DNA from: Nitrospinales bacterium
GTDB lineage: Bacteria; Nitrospinota_A; UBA7883; JACRGQ01
Length of the DNA: 53,658 nucleotides
Reading direction: 5' to 3'
Assembly: GCA_023248535.1 (NCBI GenBank)
Contig: JAHFEJ010000012.1
Coordinates: forward strand, 1 to 53,658
Position 1 is the stretch's first letter. The number at the start of each line of letters is the position of its first letter. A model generated the notes under the pieces. It saw only the letters and a list, made by a program, of their open reading frames with translations. It was not told where the DNA came from and ran no database searches. Below are positions 1 through 7,209 of this stretch, piece after piece. The translations under genes and the position numbers were made by a program.

Positions 1-546
1 TTTCTCGATACATGCCCCATTTTCCACGCTCCTTTCGGTTACATGGAATATGAGGCAACGAAGCATTTTCCGTAAAATCAGACCAATCCTTCGGTTACAT
101 TTAATATGAGGCAATTCGCCTCTTGCGTCGGTGCCATCCGGCTTTAATACCTCGTGGTGCAGATGATGGCCTCCATTCGCCCCTTCATGATGGCCTGTGT
201 TGCCAACCTCGCCAATTTTGCCTCCCGCTTTAACATCGGCCCCATGCTTGATCGGCGTCTTATCTTTCATGTGGGCATACATGGAGTAGACCTTGTTCCC
301 AAGCCGGTCGGAATGCTCAAGGATCACCGTATTGCCATATCCGCTGTCGTTATTGCCCGGTTTTTTGTCCGGGTTTTTTCCGAAGTTCCGGCCGGAATAA
401 ATCACTTTTCCATCCGCGCTGGCGCGAATGTCCGTCCCTTCAGGGGCGGCATAATCAACGCCATCATGTTTCTCGCCATTTTTTCGTTCAACGGCAAATC
501 CGTCGGTTTGGGTATATTCGGGGCCGGGATAATAGTATCTTCTCAT
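1..546 (-). CDS. M23 (LytM-type) metallopeptidase, truncated by window edge
   Basis: An open frame starts at an ATG at 546, preceded by GGAGG with a 4-nt spacer, and runs 182 codons off the left edge without a stop. Residues 27-31 (HDGVD) and 128-130 (HLH) match the zinc-binding HxxxD and HxH motifs of the M23 family, and the YAH at 90-92 supplies the usual catalytic His. M23 enzymes cut peptide bridges in peptidoglycan. No signal peptide or membrane segment is visible before the catalytic domain, which is odd for a cell-wall enzyme. The domain appears complete by about residue 146; the tail beyond it reads through a 27-bp DNA repeat in two different frames, so its coding status is doubtful. 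It lies 35 bp downstream of the beta-propeller gene, probably in the same transcript. Confidence 0.8.
   Translation of the reverse strand, partial: MRRYYYPGPEYTQTDGFAVERKNGEKHDGVDYAAPEGTDIRASADGKVIYSGRNFGKNPDKKPGNNDSGYGNTVILEHSDRLGNKVYSMYAHMKDKTPIKHGADVKAGGKIGEVGNTGHHEGANGGHHLHHEVLKPDGTDARGELPHIKCNRRIGLILRKMLRCLIFHVTERSVENGACIEK
31..114. repeat. Two copies of a 27-28 bp direct repeat, 29-bp spacer
   Basis: Positions 31-58 and 88-114 share CGGTTACAT, two variable bases, then AATATGAGGCAA, differing by one inserted T and two substitutions. The unit period is about 57 bp. The copies lie in different frames of the M23 reading frame, so this is a DNA repeat and not a protein repeat. The array may continue to the left of the window. 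Confidence 0.7.
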
Positions 547-581
547 AATTCCTCCAAGGCGGGTTTACGGGCTGGGCGGGG

Positions 582-1757
582 TTATTGGGCGGGGGTTTTG
601 GTTTTTCGCTTCATAGAAATGACTTTGTCTTTCGCAATACCATTAGGGCCCGCGATGCGGTTAAAAAGAATGGCATCCTGCTCCTTCCAATAATACGGAG
701 CGAAATCATACGTCCCTTTGGTGACGCGCCGAAGGATCTTTCCGTCGAGGGTGGCGAGGAATATCCCGTTGTACTCTTCGGGGAACAGGTCCCCGTCCAT
801 CATGTTTAAAGTCACCATGGTGAAGATGATCGTATTATCCGGACCAAAACTGAATCCGGCGAACACATCCCCCACGCGCTTTGCGATAATCTTGATGTCC
901 TTTCCACCCTTGGGGATCGCCGCCGGATCGAGTGAAAAGAGATATTTGCATGAATAAATATCATAGCCTTCCGGAATGCCCCCTTGGATATAGATTCTTC
1001 CCGTTTCAGGATGCACCATCATTTCCGTTGCACTAAACTTCGGCAGGTCGAATTTCAGCCAGAAAGTCTCAAGCTTTTTGGTTTGAACGTCGTAGATAAA
1101 AAGCCCATGACGTTTAGCGGCGGGATTGGCGAACATTTTCGAATAAATATAGACCTTGCGGCTATCGGGGGACCATACAAGATAGCCGTTATTGAACGCA
1201 ATATCCCTGAGCAGCGGAATGGTTTTCAGCTTCCAATCGCCCCCCAGCATGATCTCCTCGTCCGTATACCAGGCTAGGTAATGGCCGTCTGGAGAAAGAA
1301 TCTCCGGGATATATCCGGGCCATTTTCCCCACTGCCATGAATGCACTTTCCGCATTGTCCGCGTGTCAAATACTTCAAGCAAACTCCCTTCTTCCCTGTG
1401 TCTAATAAACAGATACCGGGAGTCAGGGGTGCAGCCTCTAAAGTCGAAATGTTCATCATCCGGAATGGGCGTTTCCCGCACAGCATTTGTTTCCACATCG
1501 CGCACGCTGATCCTACTGTGGGTGACTATTTGTCCGTCATCGTCAAAGAAAGCCCCCCACCCCTCGTACAACAAATTCTTTCCACAGGAGGCGCTGTTGT
1601 CTTCGGAGACACGGGACTCTTCCCAGCCACCATCCATCGGAACCTTTTCCGGGTCAAAGGGATGTGGCAGGGCACGGCCGGCAAAGGCAGGAGTTGAGAG
1701 GGCGAAACATACAAGCATCGCGCCAATGCGCCAAACACCATAACATTTAGCATCCAT
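582..1757 (-). CDS. Secreted beta-propeller (TolB/WD40-like) protein of unknown function
   Basis: This is a 391-residue protein with an N-terminal signal peptide (hydrophobic core about residues 11-26, cleavage after AFA), so it should be periplasmic or secreted. The mature part has repeated blade-like strands with SPDG, SPDS and GPDN turns (for example SPDGHYLAWY and SPDSRKVYIY), as in TolB/PD40 propellers. I chose the ATG at 1757 because it places the signal peptide at the N terminus; a TTG at 1796 would add 13 residues. No catalytic motif is evident and I do not recognise the family more precisely. It precedes the M23 gene by 35 bp, so the two may work together. A short inverted-repeat element sits just upstream. 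Confidence 0.75.
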   Translation of the reverse strand: MDAKCYGVWRIGAMLVCFALSTPAFAGRALPHPFDPEKVPMDGGWEESRVSEDNSASCGKNLLYEGWGAFFDDDGQIVTHSRISVRDVETNAVRETPIPDDEHFDFRGCTPDSRYLFIRHREEGSLLEVFDTRTMRKVHSWQWGKWPGYIPEILSPDGHYLAWYTDEEIMLGGDWKLKTIPLLRDIAFNNGYLVWSPDSRKVYIYSKMFANPAAKRHGLFIYDVQTKKLETFWLKFDLPKFSATEMMVHPETGRIYIQGGIPEGYDIYSCKYLFSLDPAAIPKGGKDIKIIAKRVGDVFAGFSFGPDNTIIFTMVTLNMMDGDLFPEEYNGIFLATLDGKILRRVTKGTYDFAPYYWKEQDAILFNRIAGPNGIAKDKVISMKRKTKTPAQ

Positions 1758-1811
1758 GGTAGTGACATATATACCGAAATAAAAGCGAAAAGTCAATGCC
1801 TGTCAGAAAAA

Positions 1812-1943
1812 GGTAGTGTCTCAGTTTGGGATCGATTCGGCCACCTTCGGCGGCCTCACGATGACAACTTCTTGTCATTGTGAGCGAAGCGAATCAATCG
1901 CTTTCTTAATGGCAAACGCTGTTTTTCAAACTGAGACACTGCC
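1812..1943. mobile_element. Short inverted-repeat element (MITE-like), copy 1
   Basis: This 132-bp stretch is bounded by AGTGTCTCAGTTTG (1815-1828) and its exact reverse complement (1927-1940). It contains a second nested palindrome whose arms read GATTCG...TGACAA and TTGTCA...CGAATC. The terminal sequence matches the element at 3967-4230. The flanking octamers (CAGAAAAA left, CGGGAAAA right) agree at 6 of 8 positions, which would fit an aged target-site duplication. It has no coding capacity and lies between the mglA-like gene and the beta-propeller gene. Confidence 0.7.
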
Positions 1944-1974
1944 CGGGAAAACGGGATGACAGCAGGGGAGGGGG

Positions 1975-2931
1975 CTACTTTTTTTCGCCCATCACTTTCA
2001 CCAGCTTGTTGATCTGGCGCATCATCGTTTGATAGCGGAATTCCACGCGGCGCTGGTCTTCGATCAATCCCGCCACGCTCTTGCGCAATTCGCCTATCAG
2101 GGTGGCGGTCTCTTCGTCGCCGCTGGCGCGCAGCTTTTCGGCCAGCTTGCCCAGCTCTTCCACATGCCGCTTGCCCCCCTCGATGCCGTGCGCCTCCAGC
2201 GACGCCTCCGCCTTAACCTGCTCGGCGCTGGCGGCCCCCTGATAATGCTGCTCGGTCTGCACCTTGAGCGGCGCGGCGTCGGCCCGCTCCACTTTTTTGG
2301 GGGCTATCGGCGCGGCGGCGGCAGCGGCGGCTCCGGCCTGGCCCCCAAGCTTTGCCTGCAACGCCTTCATCACCTCGCGCGAAATCAGCTTGAACGTCTC
2401 CAACACCCCGTCGCCCCGGAAAGCGACCGCCTTGTTCGTGGGCACCTTGCGCGGATTGACTTTTTCCTCCAGCGTTTCAAACGGGGCCAATTCGGGCAGA
2501 TCCGTCTTGTTCCACTGGATCACCAGCGGGATGGTATTGATGTCCAGCCCGTTTTCCTTGAGATTTTCGGCCAGATTCTGATAACTGTCGATATTCGCCT
2601 GCAACTGCGCCGCCTGCGAATCGGCGACGAACACCACGCCATCGGCCCCTTTCAGCACCAGCTTGCGGGTGTTGTTGTAGTAAGTCTGGCCCGGCACGGT
2701 GAACAGCTGCAACTTGGTGCGGAAGCCGCCGATGGTGCCGAGATCCACCGGCAACAGGTCGAAGAACAGCGTCCGGTCGGTATCGGTCGCCAGCGAGACC
2801 ATTTTGCCGCGCGTCGCCGGGTTCATCTTTTTGTGAAGTTCTTCCAGATTGGTGGTCTTGCCGCAAAGGCCGGGGCCGTAATACACGATCTTCGCCGTCA
2901 CTTCGCGGGCGGCGTAATTGAACGAAACCAT
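1975..2931 (-). CDS. mglA: MglA-type small Ras-like GTPase with C-terminal coiled coil
   Basis: This 318-residue protein is a cytoplasmic molecular switch. The Walker A motif is GPGLCGKT (19-26), the switch-2 region is TVPGQ (78-82) and the guanine-specificity motif is NKTD (141-144). Thr in place of the usual Asp in the second motif is a hallmark of MglA rather than canonical Ras. MglA GTPases set the leading pole in Myxococcus and direct polar localisation of motility machinery. Residues from about 200 are Ala/Lys-rich and then helical, a probable coiled coil not found in the roughly 195-residue classic MglA. It is translationally coupled to the upstream receiver/TPR gene (TAATG overlap at 2931). 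No mglB (roadblock GAP) gene is adjacent. Confidence 0.85.
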   Translation of the reverse strand: MVSFNYAAREVTAKIVYYGPGLCGKTTNLEELHKKMNPATRGKMVSLATDTDRTLFFDLLPVDLGTIGGFRTKLQLFTVPGQTYYNNTRKLVLKGADGVVFVADSQAAQLQANIDSYQNLAENLKENGLDINTIPLVIQWNKTDLPELAPFETLEEKVNPRKVPTNKAVAFRGDGVLETFKLISREVMKALQAKLGGQAGAAAAAAAPIAPKKVERADAAPLKVQTEQHYQGAASAEQVKAEASLEAHGIEGGKRHVEELGKLAEKLRASGDEETATLIGELRKSVAGLIEDQRRVEFRYQTMMRQINKLVKVMGEKK

Positions 2932-3836
2932 TATTTCTGCGCCGCCTTGAGCGTGTTGTTGATCGTCACCAGCCGGGTGGCCGCATCGCGGTATGTTTTG
3001 TCGGTCTTGTAGACCGCTCCCAGGAAATTAAAAGCCTCTTTGAGCATCCCCATCTCTTGCAATGTTACACCAATTTCATAGCGGAAACCCATGACCTGCA
3101 CCGGGTCCTGCGTGGATTGCGCGCCGGCCTTGAACCGCTCGATGGCCTCTTTATGCTTCTTCAGGTGGCGCAAGCAGACCCCGGCCATGCTCAGCGCCTC
3201 CACGCGGTAATTGGGATCGCTGGCCGCGCGTTCAAATTCCGCCAGCGCCTGTTCGTGCAGCCCCATGTCCATGTAGCTCACCCCGAGGTTGTATATCGTC
3301 TCGCCGTCGTTCTCGCCCAGATGTTCGTGCACCTTTTCGGAAAAATCGGCGAACATCTTCTTGAAGCTGTCGGTATCCATATCCTCCGGCGTGGCTGAAG
3401 AGGCGGCGGCGGGCGCATGGCTGGCCGCGGGCGCCGCCGCCTGCCCGTAGAACTGCTCCTCCTGCATCTCCTCCTCCACCACCGGGTTGAAAACCCCCTT
3501 GGCGCTGTTGACGATGAACTCGGTATTGGTATCCTTGGTGAAATAGCTGGAGAGCTTGAGCTTGCGCAGCTTCACCTCCAGCGACACGTCGATCTTTTCG
3601 GCATACACGAAAATCTCCACCCCCTTGAGGGCGGGATTGCCTTTCAACTCTTCAAGGAAATGCATGGGATTGGCGTTCTTCGCGTCGATATCGGTGACGA
3701 TGATGCCCGGCTTGGCGGCCACGATCGCCGCTGCATCCGGGCCGCCGGTGACAACTTCGTATCCCGCTTTCTGATACAGCCCGGCAAGCCCCACCTGTTT
3801 GGTGAAGCCGTCGTCCACGATATAAATTTTTCCCAT
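2931..3836 (-). CDS. Receiver-like domain fused to TPR repeats, MglA partner
   Basis: This is a 301-residue protein. Residues 1 to about 115 resemble a CheY receiver: acidic pair DD at 8-9, a phospho-acceptor-like Asp in TDID near 49-51, and Lys in the FTKD segment near 100. An Ala-rich linker follows, then two to four TPR helices (about 175-300, for example NLGVSYMDMGLHEQALAEF). No DNA-binding or enzymatic output domain is present, so the TPR part probably binds a protein. Its stop overlaps the mglA start, which suggests stoichiometric synthesis and a role in regulating or localising the GTPase, by analogy with the receiver protein RomR of Myxococcus. That partnership is inferred from context only. 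Confidence 0.75.
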   Translation of the reverse strand: MGKIYIVDDGFTKQVGLAGLYQKAGYEVVTGGPDAAAIVAAKPGIIVTDIDAKNANPMHFLEELKGNPALKGVEIFVYAEKIDVSLEVKLRKLKLSSYFTKDTNTEFIVNSAKGVFNPVVEEEMQEEQFYGQAAAPAASHAPAAASSATPEDMDTDSFKKMFADFSEKVHEHLGENDGETIYNLGVSYMDMGLHEQALAEFERAASDPNYRVEALSMAGVCLRHLKKHKEAIERFKAGAQSTQDPVQVMGFRYEIGVTLQEMGMLKEAFNFLGAVYKTDKTYRDAATRLVTINNTLKAAQK

Positions 3837-3966
3837 TATCCCGCTTATTCTTCGTTTGGCGTTTTTCTGCGGACATTCCTAATCGCACATTTTATCTTAA
3901 CCGGCTCCCCCCCCGGTAATGCTATTTACCGGCTTCCGGCGATCCCGCCGGAGTAATTCCCCGGCC

Positions 3967-4230
3967 GGTAGTGTCTCAGTTTGAAAATATTACCTCCCCT
4001 TAGCCGTGGGCGATAAGGGGAGGTCGCGGCGCGCATTTTTGCGCGGCGCGGGTGGGGTTGTTCAAATGAATGTTTTCAGGTTGTTAGAGAAAACACATTT
4101 GGGAAAACAACCTCCCCTGGATCCCCTCCTGCCCACTGCGGTGGATTCCGGCCCGGTTTGGATATTTTCTTTCCGGGCCTCCGGCAAAGGAGGGGATGTT
4201 TTTTTGAAAATTTCAAAATGAGACACTACC
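3967..4230. mobile_element. Inverted-repeat element (MITE-like), copy 2, with 8-bp target duplication
   Basis: The ends are GGTAGTGTCTCAGTTTGAAA on the left and its reverse complement with one mismatch on the right. Identical octamers CCCCGGCC flank both ends (3959-3966 and 4231-4238), the signature of transposition. The 264-bp interior has no open frame of note. It carries a pair of CCTCCCCT/AGGGGAGG arms that can form hairpins. No transposase is in the window, so a trans-acting enzyme is expected. This element accounts for most of the 482-bp gap between 3837 and 4318; the remainder holds only presumed promoter sequence for the flanking genes. Confidence 0.8.
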
Positions 4231-4318
4231 CCCCGGCCGTTCGCGGGGCGCGGGAAGAAAAAACCGGCTAGAATACAAAGGGGACGGGCTACGGGCCGTA
4301 CCGCAAAGGAGATACCGC

Positions 4319-5545
4319 ATGACCCCGAAAAAAGGGATTTTTCACGGATTCGGGCGCAACGTCTATGCCGCCGGGTTCGTCAGCCTGTTCATGGACATCA
4401 GTTCCGAGATGGTCTATTCGCTGGTGCCGCTCTTCCTGGCCAACACGCTTGGCGTGAACAAATCCATCATAGGCTTCATCGAGGGGGTGGCCGAAAGCAC
4501 CGCCAGCGTGCTGCGCGCGTTTTCCGGCTACCTCTCCGACCGGATGGGCACCCGCAAGTGGGTGATGGCGGCGGGATACGGCATCTCGGTGCTGTCGCGC
4601 CCGCTGATCGCTATGGGGAACAACTGGGGCGAGGTGATGGTTTACCGCTTCACCGACCGGTTCGGCAAGGGGATCCGCTCCGCCCCGCGCGACGCCATCA
4701 TCGCCGAATCGACGCACCGCGATTCGTTCGCGCGCGCCTTCAACTTCCACCGCGCGATGGACACCTTCGGCGCGGTGCTGGGGCCGCTGTTCGCCTTCAT
4801 GCTCCTCGCGGCGTATCAGGACAATTACCGGCTTGTCTTCTGGCTGTCGATCATCCCCGGCATTTTCGCCGTGGCCCTCATCATCATCTTCATCCAGGAT
4901 GTGCCGGTTGCGGCCCATCAGCGCGACCGCAAGGCCGGGTTGTCGCTGAAAAACTTCGACTGGAAGTTCCGCCTCTTCCTCATCATCGCCACGCTTTTCG
5001 CGCTGGGGAACGTCAGCGACTTTTTCCTGATCCTCCGGGCACAGGATGTCGGCATTCCCGTCGTCACCATTCCGGTGGTCTACCTCTTTTTCAACCTGAT
5101 CTATTCGCTCTTCGCCATTCCCGCCGGCATTTTGGCGGACAGCTACGGCAAGCGGCGGTTGATCCTCGCGGGTATGATACTCTTCGCCTTGCTCTTTCTC
5201 GGCTTTGCGCAGGCCCAAACCCCGCGCGCCATCTGGTTCCTCTTCGCCCTGTACGGCATCTTCATGGGGCTGACCGAGGGGATACAAAAAGCGTACCTCG
5301 CCACCATCATCCCGGCGGAATACAAGGCGACCGCCTACGGCATTTTCAACGCGGCGGTCGGCATGGCGATGCTGCCCAGCGGCATCATCGCCGGATGGCT
5401 GTGGGACAACTATTCCCCGGCGGCAACCTTCTATTTCGGCGCGGTCACCGCCACGCTTTCGGCGTTCGCCTTCGCCGTCTACATCGGCTGGGTGAACCGC
5501 GAAAAGGCGCTGCGCCAACACCGTCCCGGCACGGTACAACTGTGA
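4319..5545 (+). CDS. Major facilitator superfamily transporter
   Basis: This 408-residue inner-membrane protein has about 12 hydrophobic segments in two halves. The loop after helix 2 reads GYLSDRMGTRK, the MFS signature GxLaDRxGrkR. The DRFGKGIRSAPRDAIIA stretch is typical of a widespread uncharacterised drug/metabolite:proton antiporter subfamily. Substrate cannot be told from sequence. An AAGGAG Shine-Dalgarno lies 9 nt before the ATG. The 3' end is notable: codons for EKALRQHRPGTVQ are duplicated 1.66 kb downstream as EKALSQRRPGTVQ followed by TAG, so the present terminus (VQL, TGA at 5543) is probably not the ancestral one. Confidence 0.85.
   Translation: MTPKKGIFHGFGRNVYAAGFVSLFMDISSEMVYSLVPLFLANTLGVNKSIIGFIEGVAESTASVLRAFSGYLSDRMGTRKWVMAAGYGISVLSRPLIAMGNNWGEVMVYRFTDRFGKGIRSAPRDAIIAESTHRDSFARAFNFHRAMDTFGAVLGPLFAFMLLAAYQDNYRLVFWLSIIPGIFAVALIIIFIQDVPVAAHQRDRKAGLSLKNFDWKFRLFLIIATLFALGNVSDFFLILRAQDVGIPVVTIPVVYLFFNLIYSLFAIPAGILADSYGKRRLILAGMILFALLFLGFAQAQTPRAIWFLFALYGIFMGLTEGIQKAYLATIIPAEYKATAYGIFNAAVGMAMLPSGIIAGWLWDNYSPAATFYFGAVTATLSAFAFAVYIGWVNREKALRQHRPGTVQL
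5499..5539 (+). repeat. 41-bp direct repeat, left copy (inside MFS 3' end)
   Basis: This matches 7159-7199 at 39 of 41 positions. It encodes the last residues of the MFS transporter in frame. With the right copy it brackets the AT-rich AAA ATPase gene. Confidence 0.9.
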
Positions 5546-5619
5546 GACTGGCGGCCGCAACCGAACAAATATGGCAAAATTAGCACAAAATTACATCAAT
5601 GAAATAAATGAGTTACACC

Positions 5620-5648
5620 TTGTTTGCCATTTAAGCTCATTATGATAA
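5620..5648 (+). promoter_or_regulatory. Putative sigma-70 promoter for the AAA ATPase gene
   Basis: A TTGTTT (-35, 5620-5625) is followed after 17 bp by TGATAA (5643-5648); TATGAT at 5641 is an alternative -10 with 15-bp spacing. It lies in the AT-rich 130-bp gap upstream of the gene and within the inserted segment, so the island seems to carry its own promoter. Confidence 0.4.
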
Positions 5649-5675
5649 GATTAGATTGAAAAATAGGACTGAAAC

Positions 5676-7103
5676 ATGAAATACAAAGATATTTTAGCAC
5701 CCTATAATGCTTGGTGGGATGAAGGGGAAAAAGCCTTCATTCATTTACCTACATTTCATAGGCCTGTATTCAATGAAATCTATTCTGGAATAAAAAACCT
5801 TCGGCAGGCCATGTCCATCACAGGTCCGCGGCGAGTTGGTAAAAGTACATTATTAAAACAGGCCATTCACAGTCTCATACAAGATGGGGTTGCTCCATCA
5901 GACATCATTTATTATTCAATGGACGACCCGGCTTTACTCCGGCCAGAGATTAATCACGAAACTTTTTTCGATTCCATGATGACAGATGCCAGAAAAACCG
6001 CGGGCAAAATCATTTATTTTTTCATCGACGAAATCCAACGCTTCGAAGGATGGGAACTCTTCATAAAAAAATACTACGACTTGGATTACAACGTTCGATT
6101 TATCATTTCGGGTTCCGCCTCTTCACCGATTTTTAAAAAAAGCAGGGAAAGCTTGCTGGGACGCATAAAAGACTTTCACATCCTGCCCTTTTCCTTCAGG
6201 GAATATTTACTATTTCGGAAACATGGCGATCAGGCAGCCACCGAAGAAATACGTGGGCTTTACGAATGCGGCCAGCAAATGGTCGGGATGCACACTTCAC
6301 ATCCTTTGCATGCTGACTTGCGGTCCGTAAACGTTCAGCACCCTTCAGTTGAGCTTCGCCCCGAAATCGAACTGCATTTTAAACATTATTTGATTGAGGG
6401 GGGGTTCCCGGAAGTTTGGTCATTGCCTGACTGGGAAACCAAGCAATCCTATCTTTATGATAACCAGGTTAAAAAAGTCATTTTGGAGGACTTGGTTTTA
6501 GCGGTTGAAATAAGGAAGCCGGAAAATCTGAAGAAATTCTACATTTCCCTACTTGAAAAACCAGGCCAGGAAATCAATTTTAAAGCGCTCTCAAAGGAAA
6601 TCGGCGTCAATGAAGCCACTATTCAAAAATATTTCCCCCTTCTTGAAATGACTGATTTATTACGCCATGTGGAGAAATTCTCCAAAAGCCTTCATAGGGT
6701 GCGCAAAGGGAATGTAAAGTGTTACCTTGTTGACCTTGCTCTGCGAAATGCCATAATGCGGGTAAATAGCGAAACGCTTATTGATCCGGATATCATGGGA
6801 TTTTATGCGGAGAACCTTGTCTTTAATGCCTTGAAAAAATGGCAGGGAACGATGGGAATATCCTACTTCCGTGAAAAAAATTCCGAGATAGATTTTATAG
6901 TCCATATGGGGTCAAAAAAATTCCTTCCTGTCGAAGTGAAATACCGCAATAAAATCCTGCCAAAAGATTTGAACGCCATCGCCAATTTTGTTAAGCGGAA
7001 CAAGTTTTTCGGAATGGTTGTTACAAAGCAGTGGGAAGATGTGGGTTGGCATGGAAATTTCTTCTATTTACCCTTGCCACACTTTCTCCTCTTATTTGAT
7101 TAG
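5676..7103 (+). CDS. AAA ATPase with C-terminal DUF4143 domain
   Basis: This is a 475-residue protein. Walker A is GPRRVGKST (50-58), Walker B is FFIDEIQ with Asp118-Glu119, and a sensor-like IISGSAS follows near 143-149. The C-terminal third has the DUF4143 layout, ending in SEIDFIV...PVEVKYR, a PD-(D/E)xK nuclease-like core. These orphan ATPases are common, patchily distributed and mostly uncharacterised; roles in mobile-element or defence biology have been suggested from distribution. Base composition is far more AT-rich than its neighbours, and it sits between 41-bp direct repeats. An AGGA lies 8 nt before the ATG. A CAACGG/CCGTTG hairpin (7135-7157) follows the stop. Confidence 0.85.
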   Translation: MKYKDILAPYNAWWDEGEKAFIHLPTFHRPVFNEIYSGIKNLRQAMSITGPRRVGKSTLLKQAIHSLIQDGVAPSDIIYYSMDDPALLRPEINHETFFDSMMTDARKTAGKIIYFFIDEIQRFEGWELFIKKYYDLDYNVRFIISGSASSPIFKKSRESLLGRIKDFHILPFSFREYLLFRKHGDQAATEEIRGLYECGQQMVGMHTSHPLHADLRSVNVQHPSVELRPEIELHFKHYLIEGGFPEVWSLPDWETKQSYLYDNQVKKVILEDLVLAVEIRKPENLKKFYISLLEKPGQEINFKALSKEIGVNEATIQKYFPLLEMTDLLRHVEKFSKSLHRVRKGNVKCYLVDLALRNAIMRVNSETLIDPDIMGFYAENLVFNALKKWQGTMGISYFREKNSEIDFIVHMGSKKFLPVEVKYRNKILPKDLNAIANFVKRNKFFGMVVTKQWEDVGWHGNFFYLPLPHFLLLFD

Positions 7104-7158
7104 TGAATGTTTGCGGGATTAAGAACACTCCCGTCAACGGCTCGGGAATATCCGTTGG

Positions 7159-7199
7159 GCGAAAAGGCGCTGAGCCAACGCCGTCCCGGCACGGTACAA
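7159..7199 (+). repeat. 41-bp direct repeat, right copy (remnant MFS 3' end)
   Basis: In the MFS frame it reads EKALSQRRPGTVQ and is followed by TAG (7200-7202), i.e. the probable original end of the transporter gene. The only differences from 5499-5539 are at 7173 and 7180. Confidence 0.9.
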
Positions 7200-7209
7200 T
7201 AGCCGCGAT

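Larger units (their letters stand above)
5540..7199 (+). mobile_element. AAA-ATPase island inserted between MFS gene and holB
   Basis: The island contains one AT-rich gene and its own promoter region, and ends in the second copy of the 41-bp repeat. The right copy still encodes the MFS C terminus in frame and is followed by a TAG 7 nt before the holB start. The simplest history is that the MFS gene once ended at 7202, directly before holB, and that insertion at the 3' end of the MFS gene duplicated 41 bp. No integrase or transposase is present. The layout resembles elements that integrate into gene 3' ends while restoring the reading frame. Confidence 0.65.

Noticed and set aside
31-114. CRISPR array
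   Set aside because: Only two imperfect units with a 1-bp length difference are present, and no cas gene is in the window, so it is reported only as a repeat.
4289-5560. Long minus-strand frame of 423 codons opposite the MFS gene
   Set aside because: It is antisense to a well-supported transporter, very rich in charged residues, has no domain and no start signal; such frames are expected in GC-rich DNA.
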